Below the pieces are notes generated by a model. It searched no databases. It was not told the origin of the DNA and saw nothing but the letters and a program-made list of their open reading frames with translations. The position numbers were made by a program, and so were the translations under genes. Positions 15,142-22,275 of a DNA stretch of 23,431 nucleotides are shown here, in pieces. Origin of the DNA: Clostridiales bacterium (GTDB taxonomy: Bacteria; Bacillota; Clostridia; Oscillospirales; Acutalibacteraceae); the NCBI GenBank assembly GCA_019422525.1, contig JAHZDE010000018.1, positions 5,487 to 28,917 on the forward strand. Reading direction: 5' to 3'. Position 1 is the stretch's first letter; every line of letters starts with the position of its first letter.

Positions 15142-15629
15142 CTCTGCACGCTCCGATCTTTGACCTTTACTTTCTCCCGGTCAATGGTGCGGTGTTCCGT
15201 TTTCTCTGCCGCCTGTTCCTTCGCCTGGGTCAGCCGCTCCCGGATGGAGGGCTTTTCCTCACGGCTTATTTTCCGGCTGGCAAACTCCTGAAATGCCGCT
15301 GTGATGGCGTCCGCGTCCCGGCTTTTGAAAAAGACCAGGTAACGGGGCTGTTCGGCGGCGGTGTCCTTCTTCAAGGCAAAATCCACATGGTATTTCTTCG
15401 CCACACGGGAGAAAGCCTTGATATTCTTGTCACTGATCTCGATATTGGCAAGACCGGCGTTCTGGCTGGCAAGCTGTTTAAGACTCTGCCTGCCGCGGTA
15501 GATTTTGGGCTTCTGGCTTTTCTGGATTTCCTCCAGGAACTTTTTGACGGCCTTTTCAAAGACCTGCTCACTTAGCTTGGCTCCGTCAACAATGAGCGTT
15601 ACGGCGCCTCGCGTTACTTCCTCCTGCAT
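15138..15629 (-). CDS. PcfB family (DUF3801) conjugation accessory protein
   Basis: A 163-residue protein starting MQEEVTRGAVTLIVDGAKLS, with a basic central region (RGRQSLKQLASQNAGLANIE), a FALKKDTAAEQPRYLVFFKS beta segment and a charged C-terminus (REKVKVKDRSVQR). This is the PcfB/DUF3801 pattern. In pCF10, PcfB helps deliver the relaxosome to the coupling protein PcfC, consistent with the gene lying directly before virD4 and overlapping it by 4 bases (ATGA). Its ATG abuts the stop of the replication initiator (TAAATG), so the three genes are coupled. The gene looks intact although its partner is disrupted. Confidence 0.9.
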   Translation of the reverse strand: MQEEVTRGAVTLIVDGAKLSEQVFEKAVKKFLEEIQKSQKPKIYRGRQSLKQLASQNAGLANIEISDKNIKAFSRVAKKYHVDFALKKDTAAEQPRYLVFFKSRDADAITAAFQEFASRKISREEKPSIRERLTQAKEQAAEKTEHRTIDREKVKVKDRSVQR

Positions 15630-16526
15630 TTAGCCTCGCCCCCTTTGCCCGTCCCCGTACATATCGTGCTGCACCAGGGAAGAATAGTAGCTGTTGATGG
15701 TGGTCGGGGCGTTATACAGCGCCGCCAGAAGATATTTCTTGATGTTGCGGACATAGGTGGTGTTGTCCTTCATGCAGTCCATGACATACTGAACATGGGA
15801 ACTGTCCAGCTTCATAAACCGGGACTTTACCACCTCCGCCGGATAATCGTCTCCGGCAATGCGGATGACTTTGCGGGCAGAACACACGGTATCCACGATC
15901 AGGTCAACGATCTCGTCAAGCTGCTCACGGTCGATATGGCTGTCCTGCACCAGATAGCTGTACTCGATGTTATCCAAAATCACTTCACGATAACATTCTC
16001 TGGCTCCCATCCGATCCGTTCCCATCCTTGCCCCTGCGGGGGTAGGGGGATTTGATTGGATAGGATTTGATATCTCCGTACTTGATAAATCAGTCTTTGG
16101 TTGATTAGTATTTAATTGTGCGGGGTTTTCCGTACACGGTTCCGCCGTATCCGGGATACCCATATCCGGGTTTTCCGTATATGGCTTTGCCGTACCCGGT
16201 AAAGGCGTACCTGGGCTTGACGACGGCTCGCACTGAGGCATTTCGTAAATGACATACTCGGTATCCGTGATCTTGCCTTTTTCATCCCGAAGCTGGGTGC
16301 GCCGGATATACCCGTGGTTTTCCAGCTCCTTCAATGCCGCGCCGATGCTGTCCACACCTTCCCGGCAGATCGCCGCAAGACCTCTGGTGGTGTAATTCCA
16401 CTCGTCAGGGAGTGACAGCATCATGGACAGCAGCCCTTTGGATTTCAGGGTCAGCGTCCGATCTTTCAAGTGATGGTTCGACATGACCGTATAATCACGG
16501 GTCTTTTCAATACGAAAAACAGCCAT
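15630..16526 (-). CDS. RepA_N-like replication initiator / helix-turn-helix protein
   Basis: Probably initiates replication of the excised circular ICE. The 298-residue product has a winged-helix N-terminal domain (MAVFRIEKTRDYTVMSNHHL, then KSKGLLSMMLSLPDEWNYTT and GIGAALKEL-like helices, about 1-95), as in RepA_N initiators. A Pro/Thr-rich linker (about 100-160) carries an imperfect 13-residue repeat (GTAKPYTENPD and DTAEPCTENPA), and a C-terminal DUF6017-like domain (about 170-295) has the segment SHVQYVMDCMKDNTTYVRNI. The ATG at 16526 has AAGGAGGTG upstream. It ends one base before pcfB. The linker repeats are also visible in the DNA at about 16120-16215. Confidence 0.88.
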   Translation of the reverse strand: MAVFRIEKTRDYTVMSNHHLKDRTLTLKSKGLLSMMLSLPDEWNYTTRGLAAICREGVDSIGAALKELENHGYIRRTQLRDEKGKITDTEYVIYEMPQCEPSSSPGTPLPGTAKPYTENPDMGIPDTAEPCTENPAQLNTNQPKTDLSSTEISNPIQSNPPTPAGARMGTDRMGARECYREVILDNIEYSYLVQDSHIDREQLDEIVDLIVDTVCSARKVIRIAGDDYPAEVVKSRFMKLDSSHVQYVMDCMKDNTTYVRNIKKYLLAALYNAPTTINSYYSSLVQHDMYGDGQRGRG

Positions 16527-16696
16527 CTTCGCACCTCCTTCCTGTGAAAATAAAAAGTGTTGATTTTGAGCGGTTTACCCGTCTGTATGCCTCCGTTTTC
16601 TCCCGCATGGGAAAACATCCACGCCCTGTTCAGAACGCAAGCTACAGAGGAAGAAACAGAAGATTTTCCGCTGATTTTGATACATTTTGGGGGCGG

Positions 16697-17218
16697 CTAC
16701 CTCTCACGGTCTTTGTGGTCATAGTGGAGATTGCCGGAAAGTACCTTCGCATGGTTACGGATTTTGATATGTCCCTTTTCCTGATTTTCCAAAGCCTTGC
16801 TGTATCCGGTGTTGGTCAGGAACAGACGCATTTTCTCACCCTTCCAGCCAACAGGCGAGTCATGGGTAAGAACATCAAAGACGATCATGTGTCTGGTCGC
16901 CGGGTCGAAACGCTCCAAAGCCATAATGTCATGGCCAGATAACTTCTGCGCCCCGGATCGCTGCCTGGCCTCTGCCAGCATTTCCCCGATGGTGCGGGCT
17001 TTCTCCGGCAGACGGTATTCGGCCTGCACCTTGCGGATCAAATCCATGCACTCCTGATCCGACAGTGGGCGGAGCTTGTCCAGAAGGCTTTCCGCCGTTT
17101 CTTTCGTTGCCGGGTTCGGCGCATAGCGCCATGTCATGTAAATCTCATTCAGGGCAGCGTTCTGATTGGTACTTTCAATCTGAAACACCATCCTCATTTC
17201 TGCTTCTGTCAATTTCAT
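16697..17218 (-). CDS. ICE accessory protein of unknown function (173 aa)
   Basis: I do not recognise a named domain. The product starts MKLTEAEMRMVFQIESTNQN and is mainly helical in the first 110 residues (NEIYMTWRYAPNPATKETAE, then LSDQECMDLIRKVQAEYRLP). It turns into a mixed region with FDPATRHMIVFDVLTHDSPV and a basic C-terminus rich in His and Lys (LHYDHKDRER). The ATG at 17218 has GAAGGAGG upstream and follows the terminator after the excisionase-like gene. It precedes the replication initiator by 170 bases, a stretch with no gene and no clear iterons. Position suggests a regulatory or replication-associated role, unproven. Confidence 0.8.
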   Translation of the reverse strand: MKLTEAEMRMVFQIESTNQNAALNEIYMTWRYAPNPATKETAESLLDKLRPLSDQECMDLIRKVQAEYRLPEKARTIGEMLAEARQRSGAQKLSGHDIMALERFDPATRHMIVFDVLTHDSPVGWKGEKMRLFLTNTGYSKALENQEKGHIKIRNHAKVLSGNLHYDHKDRER

Positions 17219-17247
17219 TGCCAGCCTCCTTCAAAATGGGTATAAAA

Positions 17248-17280
17248 AAACGCCATAGGTTTTTTGAGCCTACGGCGTTT
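17248..17280 (-). terminator. Terminator after the excisionase-like gene
   Basis: AAACGCC and GGCGTTT with an inner TAGG/CCTA form an 11-bp stem with one mismatch, followed on the minus strand by seven Ts. It separates the excisionase-like gene from the downstream operon. Confidence 0.85.
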
Positions 17281-17290
17281 CTTGCGATAT

Positions 17291-17488
17291 TCACAATTCC
17301 AAACTTTCCAGCCACTCGTCAAAAGATTTCTTGGAGACGCGGATCGCATTTCCTATGCGGACGATTCTGAACTCCTCCTGCTTGACGAGCTGATATGCGG
17401 TTGTGCGACCGATGTTGAGCATGGCCGCAATCTGTTCCACGGTATATGTGCGCGGTTCCGGCAGTGACTTTTTCTCTTTCTTGTCCAT
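17291..17488 (-). CDS. Excisionase-like helix-turn-helix protein (65 aa)
   Basis: A small DNA-binding protein of the MerR/excisionase fold. The product has a basic N-terminus (MDKKEKKSLPEP), the HTH (YTVEQIAAMLNIGRTTAYQL, about 15-34) and the wing and helix IRVSKKSFDEWLESLEL. Such proteins bend the attachment site and direct tyrosine integrases to excision, or act as operon regulators. The ATG at 17488 follows GGAGG by six bases; an ATG at 17500 is in frame but overlaps that site. It is the gene nearest the ICE right end, about 240 bases from the tRNA crossover. No integrase gene accompanies it here, which is unusual for a xis-int pair. Confidence 0.88.
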   Translation of the reverse strand: MDKKEKKSLPEPRTYTVEQIAAMLNIGRTTAYQLVKQEEFRIVRIGNAIRVSKKSFDEWLESLEL

Positions 17489-17500
17489 AGTAACCTCCAT

Positions 17501-17726
17501 GTATTTGCCTTGTCATTTTGACTAAGGGAGTGGAGAATGGCAGTAGCAATCGGCTTTGGCTGGGTGTCCTCTTGCTAAGAATTTGCTAATAGGAGCACCC
17601 AACGGACACATAAAACTGCGTCAGAATAGGTGTTTTGCACCATAAAGTTCGTTTACTACAAGTCATTCTGCGTAAGGGATGATATTGGAAGTTACATCCG
17701 AACCGTGTATCACATGGTAAGCCATG
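17501..17726. other. ICE right-end non-coding region with possible integrase arm sites
   Basis: No gene is seen in these 226 bases. The stretch at about 17560-17607 has two copies of TTGCTAA (17574-17580 and 17584-17590 approximately), flanked by the imperfect inverted pair GGGTGTCC/GGAGCACCC. Next to the crossover CATGG (17713-17717) pairs with CCATG (17722-17726). These could be integrase arm- and core-binding sites. Confidence 0.45.
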
Positions 17727-17771
17727 CTCCTAAGCGGTAGGTCGGGTGTTCGAATCACCTCGGGAACGCCA
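17727..17771 (+). tRNA. tRNA-Arg(CCT) 3' fragment at the ICE attachment site
   Basis: From 17727 the sequence reads as a tRNA 3' half: anticodon loop CTCCTAA (17727-17733, anticodon CCT), anticodon-stem 3' strand GCGGT, a T-arm GGGTG-TTCGAAT-CACCT (17744-17760), acceptor strand CGGGAAC, discriminator G and encoded CCA (17769-17771). Upstream bases cannot pair with the anticodon stem or acceptor, so the 5' half is missing. This is the expected scar when an integrase uses the 7-nt anticodon loop as its overlap. The functional tRNA should be rebuilt at the other ICE end. Confidence 0.8.
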
Positions 17772-17781
17772 GAACCGCGCT

Positions 17782-17817
17782 GAAAGCCTTTGCATTCCGA
17801 GGGCTTTCGGCTTTTGT
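17782..17817 (+). terminator. Terminator of the displaced tRNA
   Basis: GAAAGCC (17782-17788) and GGCTTTC (17802-17808) form a 7-bp stem with a 13-base loop followed by GGCTTTTGTT. It lies 10 bases after the tRNA CCA and would originally have ended the tRNA transcript. Confidence 0.7.
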
Positions 17818-17818
17818 T

Positions 17819-17854
17819 ATAATTTCGGGATTTCGCATAATTTCGGGATTTCGC
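17819..17854. repeat. Tandem direct repeat, 2 x 18 bp
   Basis: Two perfect back-to-back copies of ATAATTTCGGGATTTCGC (17819-17836 and 17837-17854) lie between the tRNA terminator and the hydrolase gene. They include TATAAT-like sequence and may affect the promoter of the hydrolase. Confidence 0.9.
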
Positions 17855-17906
17855 GGGCGGCAGGGAAGCGCCGCGTGAGCATATTACAGATAAGGAGCAA
17901 AATCGC

Positions 17907-19088
17907 ATGACAAGACTGGGACTTTGCAAGGCAGGCAGTACAATACTGAAAATATTTATCGCCGCAGTGTGTATTTTCGGCGCGTTTTATCTCATTGATT
18001 TGTTTACTCCGCCGATAGGATTTTCGCTCTGGCGCGAAAATAAGACGCTTTTTATCATCGGGCTTGCGGCGGTCATACTTTTCTGCTCGTTGCTTTTCTG
18101 GGTCGGGATAATCCTCGTATATGCCTGCTGCAATCAGCTCCGCATCAAAAAGCGTGTGCTCGGTATCGTTTTTGCGTGGATTCCCGTGCTCAATATAATC
18201 ACGCTTTTTGACATAATTGCCACTGCTGACAGGGAATACAGCTTCGAAAAGGCGAAATATCAACTGAACATGATGCGGTGCGGGGAGCGGGTATGCGCTG
18301 CAAAATATCCGATTCTGCTTGTGCACGGCGTATTTTTCAGAGATTTCAAGTATCTCAATTACTGGGGCAGAATCCCGAAAGAACTTGAAAAAAACGGCGC
18401 ACGGATATATTACGGAAACCACAACAGCGCCTCCTCCGTGGAGGAAAGCGCAAAACAGCTGAAAGCGCGCATTCTTGAAATAACAAAAGAGAGCGGATGC
18501 GAAAAGGTCAATATAATCGCGCATTCCAAGGGCGGGCTTGATGTGCGCTATATGCTTTCCGACGGGGAAGCGGCAGAGCGCGTCGCTTCTCTCACAACTA
18601 TAAATACGCCGCATCGCGGGTGCAGATTTGCCGATTATTTATTCGGGAAAGCGCCCGAAAAATTCAAAAATTTTCTTGCAAATACATATAATCGCGCGGC
18701 GGCAAAGCTGGGCGATACAGATCCGGATTTTCTCACGGCGGTTTTTGACCTGACTTATGAAAAATGCAGGGAGCGAAATATGCAGCTTGCCGACCCTGCG
18801 GGCGTATACTGCCGCTCTGTCGGCTCTTTTCAGCGAAAGCCGACCTCGGGTCGATTTCCGCTGAATCTGACAAACAGATTTGTAAAATACTTCGACGGGG
18901 AAAACGACGGGCTTGTGGGCACGGATTCCTTTGAGTGGGGAAGCGACTATAAGTTGCTCGTTCCCGAGGGAAAGCGAGGGATTTCCCATGCCGATATGAT
19001 AGACCTGAACCGCGAAAATATAGAGGGCTTCGATGTGCGCGAATTTTATGTTCAGCTGGTGTCTGATTTGAAAAAGGCCGGATATTGA
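17907..19088 (+). CDS. Membrane-anchored alpha/beta-hydrolase (lipase/esterase-like)
   Basis: A probable carboxylester hydrolase fused to an N-terminal membrane domain. The 393-residue product has hydrophobic segments at about residues 13-31, 47-73 and 83-103. The alpha/beta-hydrolase domain follows, with oxyanion motif PILLVHG (135-141), nucleophile Ser207 in AHSKGG, and likely acid Asp334 (GENDGLVG) and base His361 (ISHADM). The motif TINTPHRGC after the nucleophile is typical of PGAP1/lipase-type proteins. The ATG at 17907 has AAGGAG nine bases upstream. It is the first chromosomal gene beside the tRNA and is read away from the ICE. The substrate is unknown; an envelope lipid or ester is plausible. 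Confidence 0.87.
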   Translation: MTRLGLCKAGSTILKIFIAAVCIFGAFYLIDLFTPPIGFSLWRENKTLFIIGLAAVILFCSLLFWVGIILVYACCNQLRIKKRVLGIVFAWIPVLNIITLFDIIATADREYSFEKAKYQLNMMRCGERVCAAKYPILLVHGVFFRDFKYLNYWGRIPKELEKNGARIYYGNHNSASSVEESAKQLKARILEITKESGCEKVNIIAHSKGGLDVRYMLSDGEAAERVASLTTINTPHRGCRFADYLFGKAPEKFKNFLANTYNRAAAKLGDTDPDFLTAVFDLTYEKCRERNMQLADPAGVYCRSVGSFQRKPTSGRFPLNLTNRFVKYFDGENDGLVGTDSFEWGSDYKLLVPEGKRGISHADMIDLNRENIEGFDVREFYVQLVSDLKKAGY

Positions 19089-19221
19089 GTAAGCAATGCC
19101 GATATAACTACATATTACGACATGAAAAATTCGTTTTTTCGCCCGTATGCGGCATATTCGCTGTTTGTGGGGAAGAATTTTTGCCTGAACCGTGCTATAC
19201 TTTTTTCGGAGGTGCATGAAA

Positions 19222-19764
19222 ATGAATCAGATAAAAATAGGAAAATTTATAGCTGCCCTGCGAAAAGAAAAAGGCATGACGCAGGAGCAGCTCGGAGAGA
19301 AGCTCGGCGTGACAAACAAAACCGTTTCCCGTTGGGAAAACGGCAATTATATGCCCGATGTGGAAATGCTTTCTTTGCTGTCGGAAGAGTTCGGCGTCAG
19401 CATCAACGAGCTTATAAGCGGGGAGCGGATTATGGCGGAGGACTTCAGAAAAGCCGCCGACAGCAATCTTGTCACGGCACTGAACAACAGCACATTTACG
19501 CTGAAAGAAAAGGCAGCATTCTTCAAGAAAAAATGGTTGCGGGAGCATATTGCCACTATCGCTTTGTGCATTGCGGCATGGATAGGCATTATGATAATTA
19601 CGGCGCTGAAACTGCATGGCAGTGACAGATACCCGCTTTTGGGTGCGCTTGGCAGTATGCTTGCCGTACTCTTATATCCGGTGCTGTATAACCGCATGAT
19701 GATATATGTGGAGAGGCACGTATATCGCATGGATTCCGATGGCAGAGCGTGGAAGGATACATAA
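19222..19764 (+). CDS. XRE-family regulator with C-terminal membrane segments
   Basis: A 180-residue protein with an N-terminal XRE helix-turn-helix (about 5-62: IGKFIAALRKEKGMTQEQLG, then VTNKTVSRWENGNYMPDVEM). A short helical linker follows, then two hydrophobic segments at about 114-134 (IATIALCIAAWIGIMIITAL) and 142-162 (LLGALGSMLAVLLYPVLY). The start at 19222 is chosen because GGAGGT lies eight bases upstream; ATGs at 19192 and 19216 are too close to that site or upstream of it. Such membrane-tethered XRE proteins are common in Clostridia; the target is unknown. It lies 133 bases after the hydrolase gene and is followed by two terminators. Confidence 0.88.
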   Translation: MNQIKIGKFIAALRKEKGMTQEQLGEKLGVTNKTVSRWENGNYMPDVEMLSLLSEEFGVSINELISGERIMAEDFRKAADSNLVTALNNSTFTLKEKAAFFKKKWLREHIATIALCIAAWIGIMIITALKLHGSDRYPLLGALGSMLAVLLYPVLYNRMMIYVERHVYRMDSDGRAWKDT

Positions 19765-19776
19765 TGTCACCACAGA

Positions 19777-19806
19777 AAGGGACTGCAAAATTGCAGCCCC
19801 TTTTTT
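19777..19806 (+). terminator. Terminator 1 after the XRE regulator
   Basis: AAGGG-CTGC pairs with GCAG-CCCTT with a symmetric A/C mismatch, followed by six Ts. It begins 12 bases after the stop codon. Confidence 0.85.
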
Positions 19807-19862
19807 GCGTAGGCAATCCGCACAAGCGGCGCGGCAGGAATTTATATAACATATACAAAGAG

Positions 19863-19893
19863 CAAAACGGCATCACGATGCCGTTTTGTTTTT
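19863..19893 (+). terminator. Terminator 2, perfect 11-bp stem
   Basis: CAAAACGGCAT (19863-19873) and ATGCCGTTTTG (19878-19888) pair perfectly around CACG and are followed by five Ts. It insulates the next promoter from upstream transcription. Confidence 0.9.
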
Positions 19894-19937
19894 CGCTCAT
19901 GTTTTTTTGCTTTTATTACTGCAAGTCGGGCGGATAC

Positions 19938-19966
19938 TTGACGGTGAAAATTTTGCCATGTAAAAT
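19938..19966 (+). promoter_or_regulatory. Sigma-A promoter of the solute-binding lipoprotein gene
   Basis: TTGACG (19938-19943) and TAAAAT (19961-19966) are 17 bases apart, 31 bases upstream of the start codon. A ribosome site AAGGAG follows at 19982-19987. Confidence 0.8.
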
Positions 19967-19997
19967 GGAGATATAAAAAGTTAAGGAGAAAAATACA

Positions 19998-21623
19998 ATG
20001 AAGAAATTTATTGCTTTGATTTTGGCTTTGGTCATGATACTCTCTGTGCTTGCACTTGTCTCCTGCGGCGATAATCCGCAGAAAGCGGAAACGAGCGATA
20101 CGACCTCGGCTTCCGCCGTAGGCGTGGATGAGACGACAAAAGGCACCGACGGCACGACATCGGGTTCTCGGAAAGAAACAACGACAACGAAAACGACGGA
20201 AACGACTTACACGACAAAAGGCGAGGAGACGACCGACTCCGAAACCGTGCTGACCGGCAAGGAAAAGCATCCCGATTTCAAAGATGTCAACTTCGGCGGC
20301 AGAACATTCCATTTTGTCACGCAGAAGGGCTGGAGCGGCGGCTGGGACTGCTATGAGATATATGCTGAGGCGACAGGAAGCGACAGTATGATAACGGAAG
20401 CCATCATCACGCGAAATTCCGTTATCGAGAGCCTTTACAACTGCAAGATAAAGGAAACAAAGTCTGATGATACGCGTGTGCTCATAAGCAACGACCGCGC
20501 GACGGGACAGCATAATTATGATCTCTCTATGAGACTTATGTTTGAATACGGTATACCTGCATATAATATCGCATCGCTCGATATCGATCTTTCGCACAGC
20601 GGGTGGAATCAGGACTTTCTTGATACTTTCAGCTTCACAAAGAACGGCACGAAAATCGTTCATTCTCTCTCGGGTAAATTCAATCTTATCATGTATGATT
20701 CGATAATAACCATGTTTGCCGATATGGATATTTATGAGAGAGCAAAAGCCTCGGGCAAAACGGACATCGACCTCTATCAGACGGTAAAGGACGGTAAATG
20801 GACGGTAGACAAGATGCTCAAACTCATGGAAGCCGCAAAGGTCGATGTAAACGGTAACTCCACGATAAGCTATGATGACGGCGATATATGCGGACTTCTC
20901 ATAAATCCGAATACGAGATGCCAGTACGGGCTTTTCTACGGCTTCGGTCTCAAGACGGTTATCAAGAATGAAAACGATGAATACGAATGCATTGATTCAA
21001 ACAACACTGACCTTTCCCGCATAAGCAGTCTTATCGACCTTGCTTCTTCCGTTTATAAGAGCCCTGCGCTCGGGCAGACAGGCGAGCTGAAATCCGTTCA
21101 GGCACTTGCGGACGGACAGTCGCTTTTCAATGTTCAGTGGCTGATAAGACTTCATTCCGATGAAGAGCTGGAAAACTACGGCATAGATTTCAGCGAAAAG
21201 CGTCTCTCCGTGATTCCTTTCCCGAAGTATGACGAATCACAGGAAAATTACGGTACATATGTTTCTGCACGCGGCTACGGAATCCGCGTTCCAGATACGG
21301 TAGTTGACCTGAAAGAAATTTCACAGTTCCTTGAAGTATTCGGTTATCATTCCGAAAAGCTTCTTTATCCGCAGTATGTCAAATCGCTGAAAACGCAGAG
21401 CCTCTGCGATGAGGGCGCGGGCGAAATGCTTGAGATAGTGCTGAATTCGCTCAATTTCGACTATGGCAATTTTGAAGAGAATACGGGCTTTATCAGCAGA
21501 ATCGGCGAGATGATAATTTCCGGCAAGAATAATCTCTCCAAGGCTGCCGCATCTGCCGCAAAAGCAGCGAATGCCGCACTTGAAAATGCGATGAATGTTT
21601 CTTATGAAAAAATGAACAGATGA
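19998..21623 (+). CDS. Extracellular solute-binding lipoprotein
   Basis: Probable lipid-anchored substrate receptor of an ABC importer. The 541-residue product has a lipoprotein signal with lipobox ALVSC (Cys23). A Thr/Ser/Glu-rich linker (about 30-85, including KETTTTKTTETTYTTKGEET) precedes a large domain with the pattern of Clostridial family-1-like solute-binding proteins: NFGGRTFHFVT at the start, VIESLYNCKIKE, and YDLSMRLMFEYG. It ends in an Ala-rich helix (SKAAASAAKAANAALENAMN). No permease or ATPase gene is beside it, so it is an orphan here. It has its own promoter and a strong terminator. The ligand cannot be told; oligosaccharide is a common substrate for relatives. Confidence 0.82.
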   Translation: MKKFIALILALVMILSVLALVSCGDNPQKAETSDTTSASAVGVDETTKGTDGTTSGSRKETTTTKTTETTYTTKGEETTDSETVLTGKEKHPDFKDVNFGGRTFHFVTQKGWSGGWDCYEIYAEATGSDSMITEAIITRNSVIESLYNCKIKETKSDDTRVLISNDRATGQHNYDLSMRLMFEYGIPAYNIASLDIDLSHSGWNQDFLDTFSFTKNGTKIVHSLSGKFNLIMYDSIITMFADMDIYERAKASGKTDIDLYQTVKDGKWTVDKMLKLMEAAKVDVNGNSTISYDDGDICGLLINPNTRCQYGLFYGFGLKTVIKNENDEYECIDSNNTDLSRISSLIDLASSVYKSPALGQTGELKSVQALADGQSLFNVQWLIRLHSDEELENYGIDFSEKRLSVIPFPKYDESQENYGTYVSARGYGIRVPDTVVDLKEISQFLEVFGYHSEKLLYPQYVKSLKTQSLCDEGAGEMLEIVLNSLNFDYGNFEENTGFISRIGEMIISGKNNLSKAAASAAKAANAALENAMNVSYEKMNR

Positions 21624-21639
21624 GCAACGGATTATAATG

Positions 21640-21669
21640 AAAAATCGCCCCGAAAAGGGGCGATTTTTT
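21640..21669. terminator. Bidirectional terminator between convergent genes
   Basis: AAAAATCGCCCC and GGGGCGATTTTT form a perfect 11-12-bp stem with a GAAAA-type loop and T-runs on both strands, serving the lipoprotein gene on the plus strand and the broken gene on the minus strand. Confidence 0.92.
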
Positions 21670-21680
21670 CTGTATCGGGA

Positions 21681-22188
21681 TCAGTTTTCGGCAGGCGACT
21701 CATGAACCCGCGACAGCCATTCATCTGCATACCGCATGGCATCATCGGGGTGAATGTACAGCTCCGATGAGCAACCGAAAAGTGCGCGTGGAAGATTATG
21801 AAAAGCGTGAAGCAGACAGTACAGCTCCCGTCGCTCGCTTTTTCTTATGCGAGGTTTCGATAAAATTGCTTCTATAATATAAAAGGGAAGTCATCTTTCC
21901 GAGTATTTCTCCTTGCTTTTCGGAATAATCCGTGCCGCAAATTGCCTCGCGGCGATTGCAGTCAATCGGGAAGATTTTTCCTTTGTTGCTTTCTATAAAT
22001 GCGTTTATTCTTTCCTCATCGCAGTTGCCGCCTGCGAGCACGCACAGAATGGCTGACATTATATCCGTCGATGTTTTCAGTCTTTTCTTTTCTCCGGCTG
22101 AAATCGGTTTTGATGTGCATAATCTTGCTTTTTCATAATTTGAGATGATATAAAGGTTCATTGCATTTGCTTCTGCGGCGTCGACCAT
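21681..22188 (-). pseudogene. Unrecognised gene split by a frameshift (about 168 aa if repaired)
   Basis: The gene starts at the ATG at 22188 (MVDAAEANAMNLYIISNYEK) with GGTGG seven bases upstream; an earlier ATG at 22233 has no ribosome site. The first frame reads about 105 sensible residues up to GKMTSLLYY near 21874, then degrades (to a stop at 21796). A second frame continues from 21872 with EAILSKPRIRKSERRELYCL, then LLHAFHNLPRALFGCSSELY and HPDDAMRYADEWLSRVHESP, to a TGA at 21681. The break lies in an AT-rich run (about 21870-21882) and needs one base removed or two added. I know no family for it. It may be a true pseudogene, a sequencing error or a programmed shift. Confidence 0.7.
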
Positions 22189-22275
22189 AATTTCACCACC
22201 TTTGCGATAGCTCTGCCAGACGGTATGCTTCATGGAGTAAGCGAAAAAATGAATTTATAATAATTCAGATGGCTT

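Larger units (their letters stand above)
1..17733. mobile_element. Integrative conjugative element (ICE), right part
   Basis: Minus-strand genes from 17488 to the left edge form a Firmicute conjugation module: excisionase-like HTH, RepA_N-like initiator, PcfB, VirD4, Maff2, VirB6-like, PrgI, VirB4 and a C5 methyltransferase. This order is the one known from Tn1549-like and Clostridioides difficile CTn elements. The right boundary is placed at the anticodon-loop sequence of a tRNA-Arg 3' half (17727-17733). The left boundary, the integrase, the ICE's own relaxase and the remaining transfer genes must lie outside the window. The element is interrupted by a nested mobilisable element at 5286-14196. 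Confidence 0.85.

Noticed and set aside
17640..17771. A complete tRNA gene
   Set aside because: No 5' acceptor strand GTTCCCG or D-arm is found upstream, and the bases before the anticodon loop do not pair with the 3' stem strand.
17817..18614. 265-codon minus-strand frame over the hydrolase gene
   Set aside because: The plus strand encodes a complete catalytic hydrolase with a ribosome site; the opposite frame is Arg/Cys/Phe-rich and featureless.
19842..20663. 273-codon minus-strand frame over the lipoprotein gene
   Set aside because: It spans a terminator and a promoter and is antisense to a clear lipoprotein signal and Thr-rich linker.
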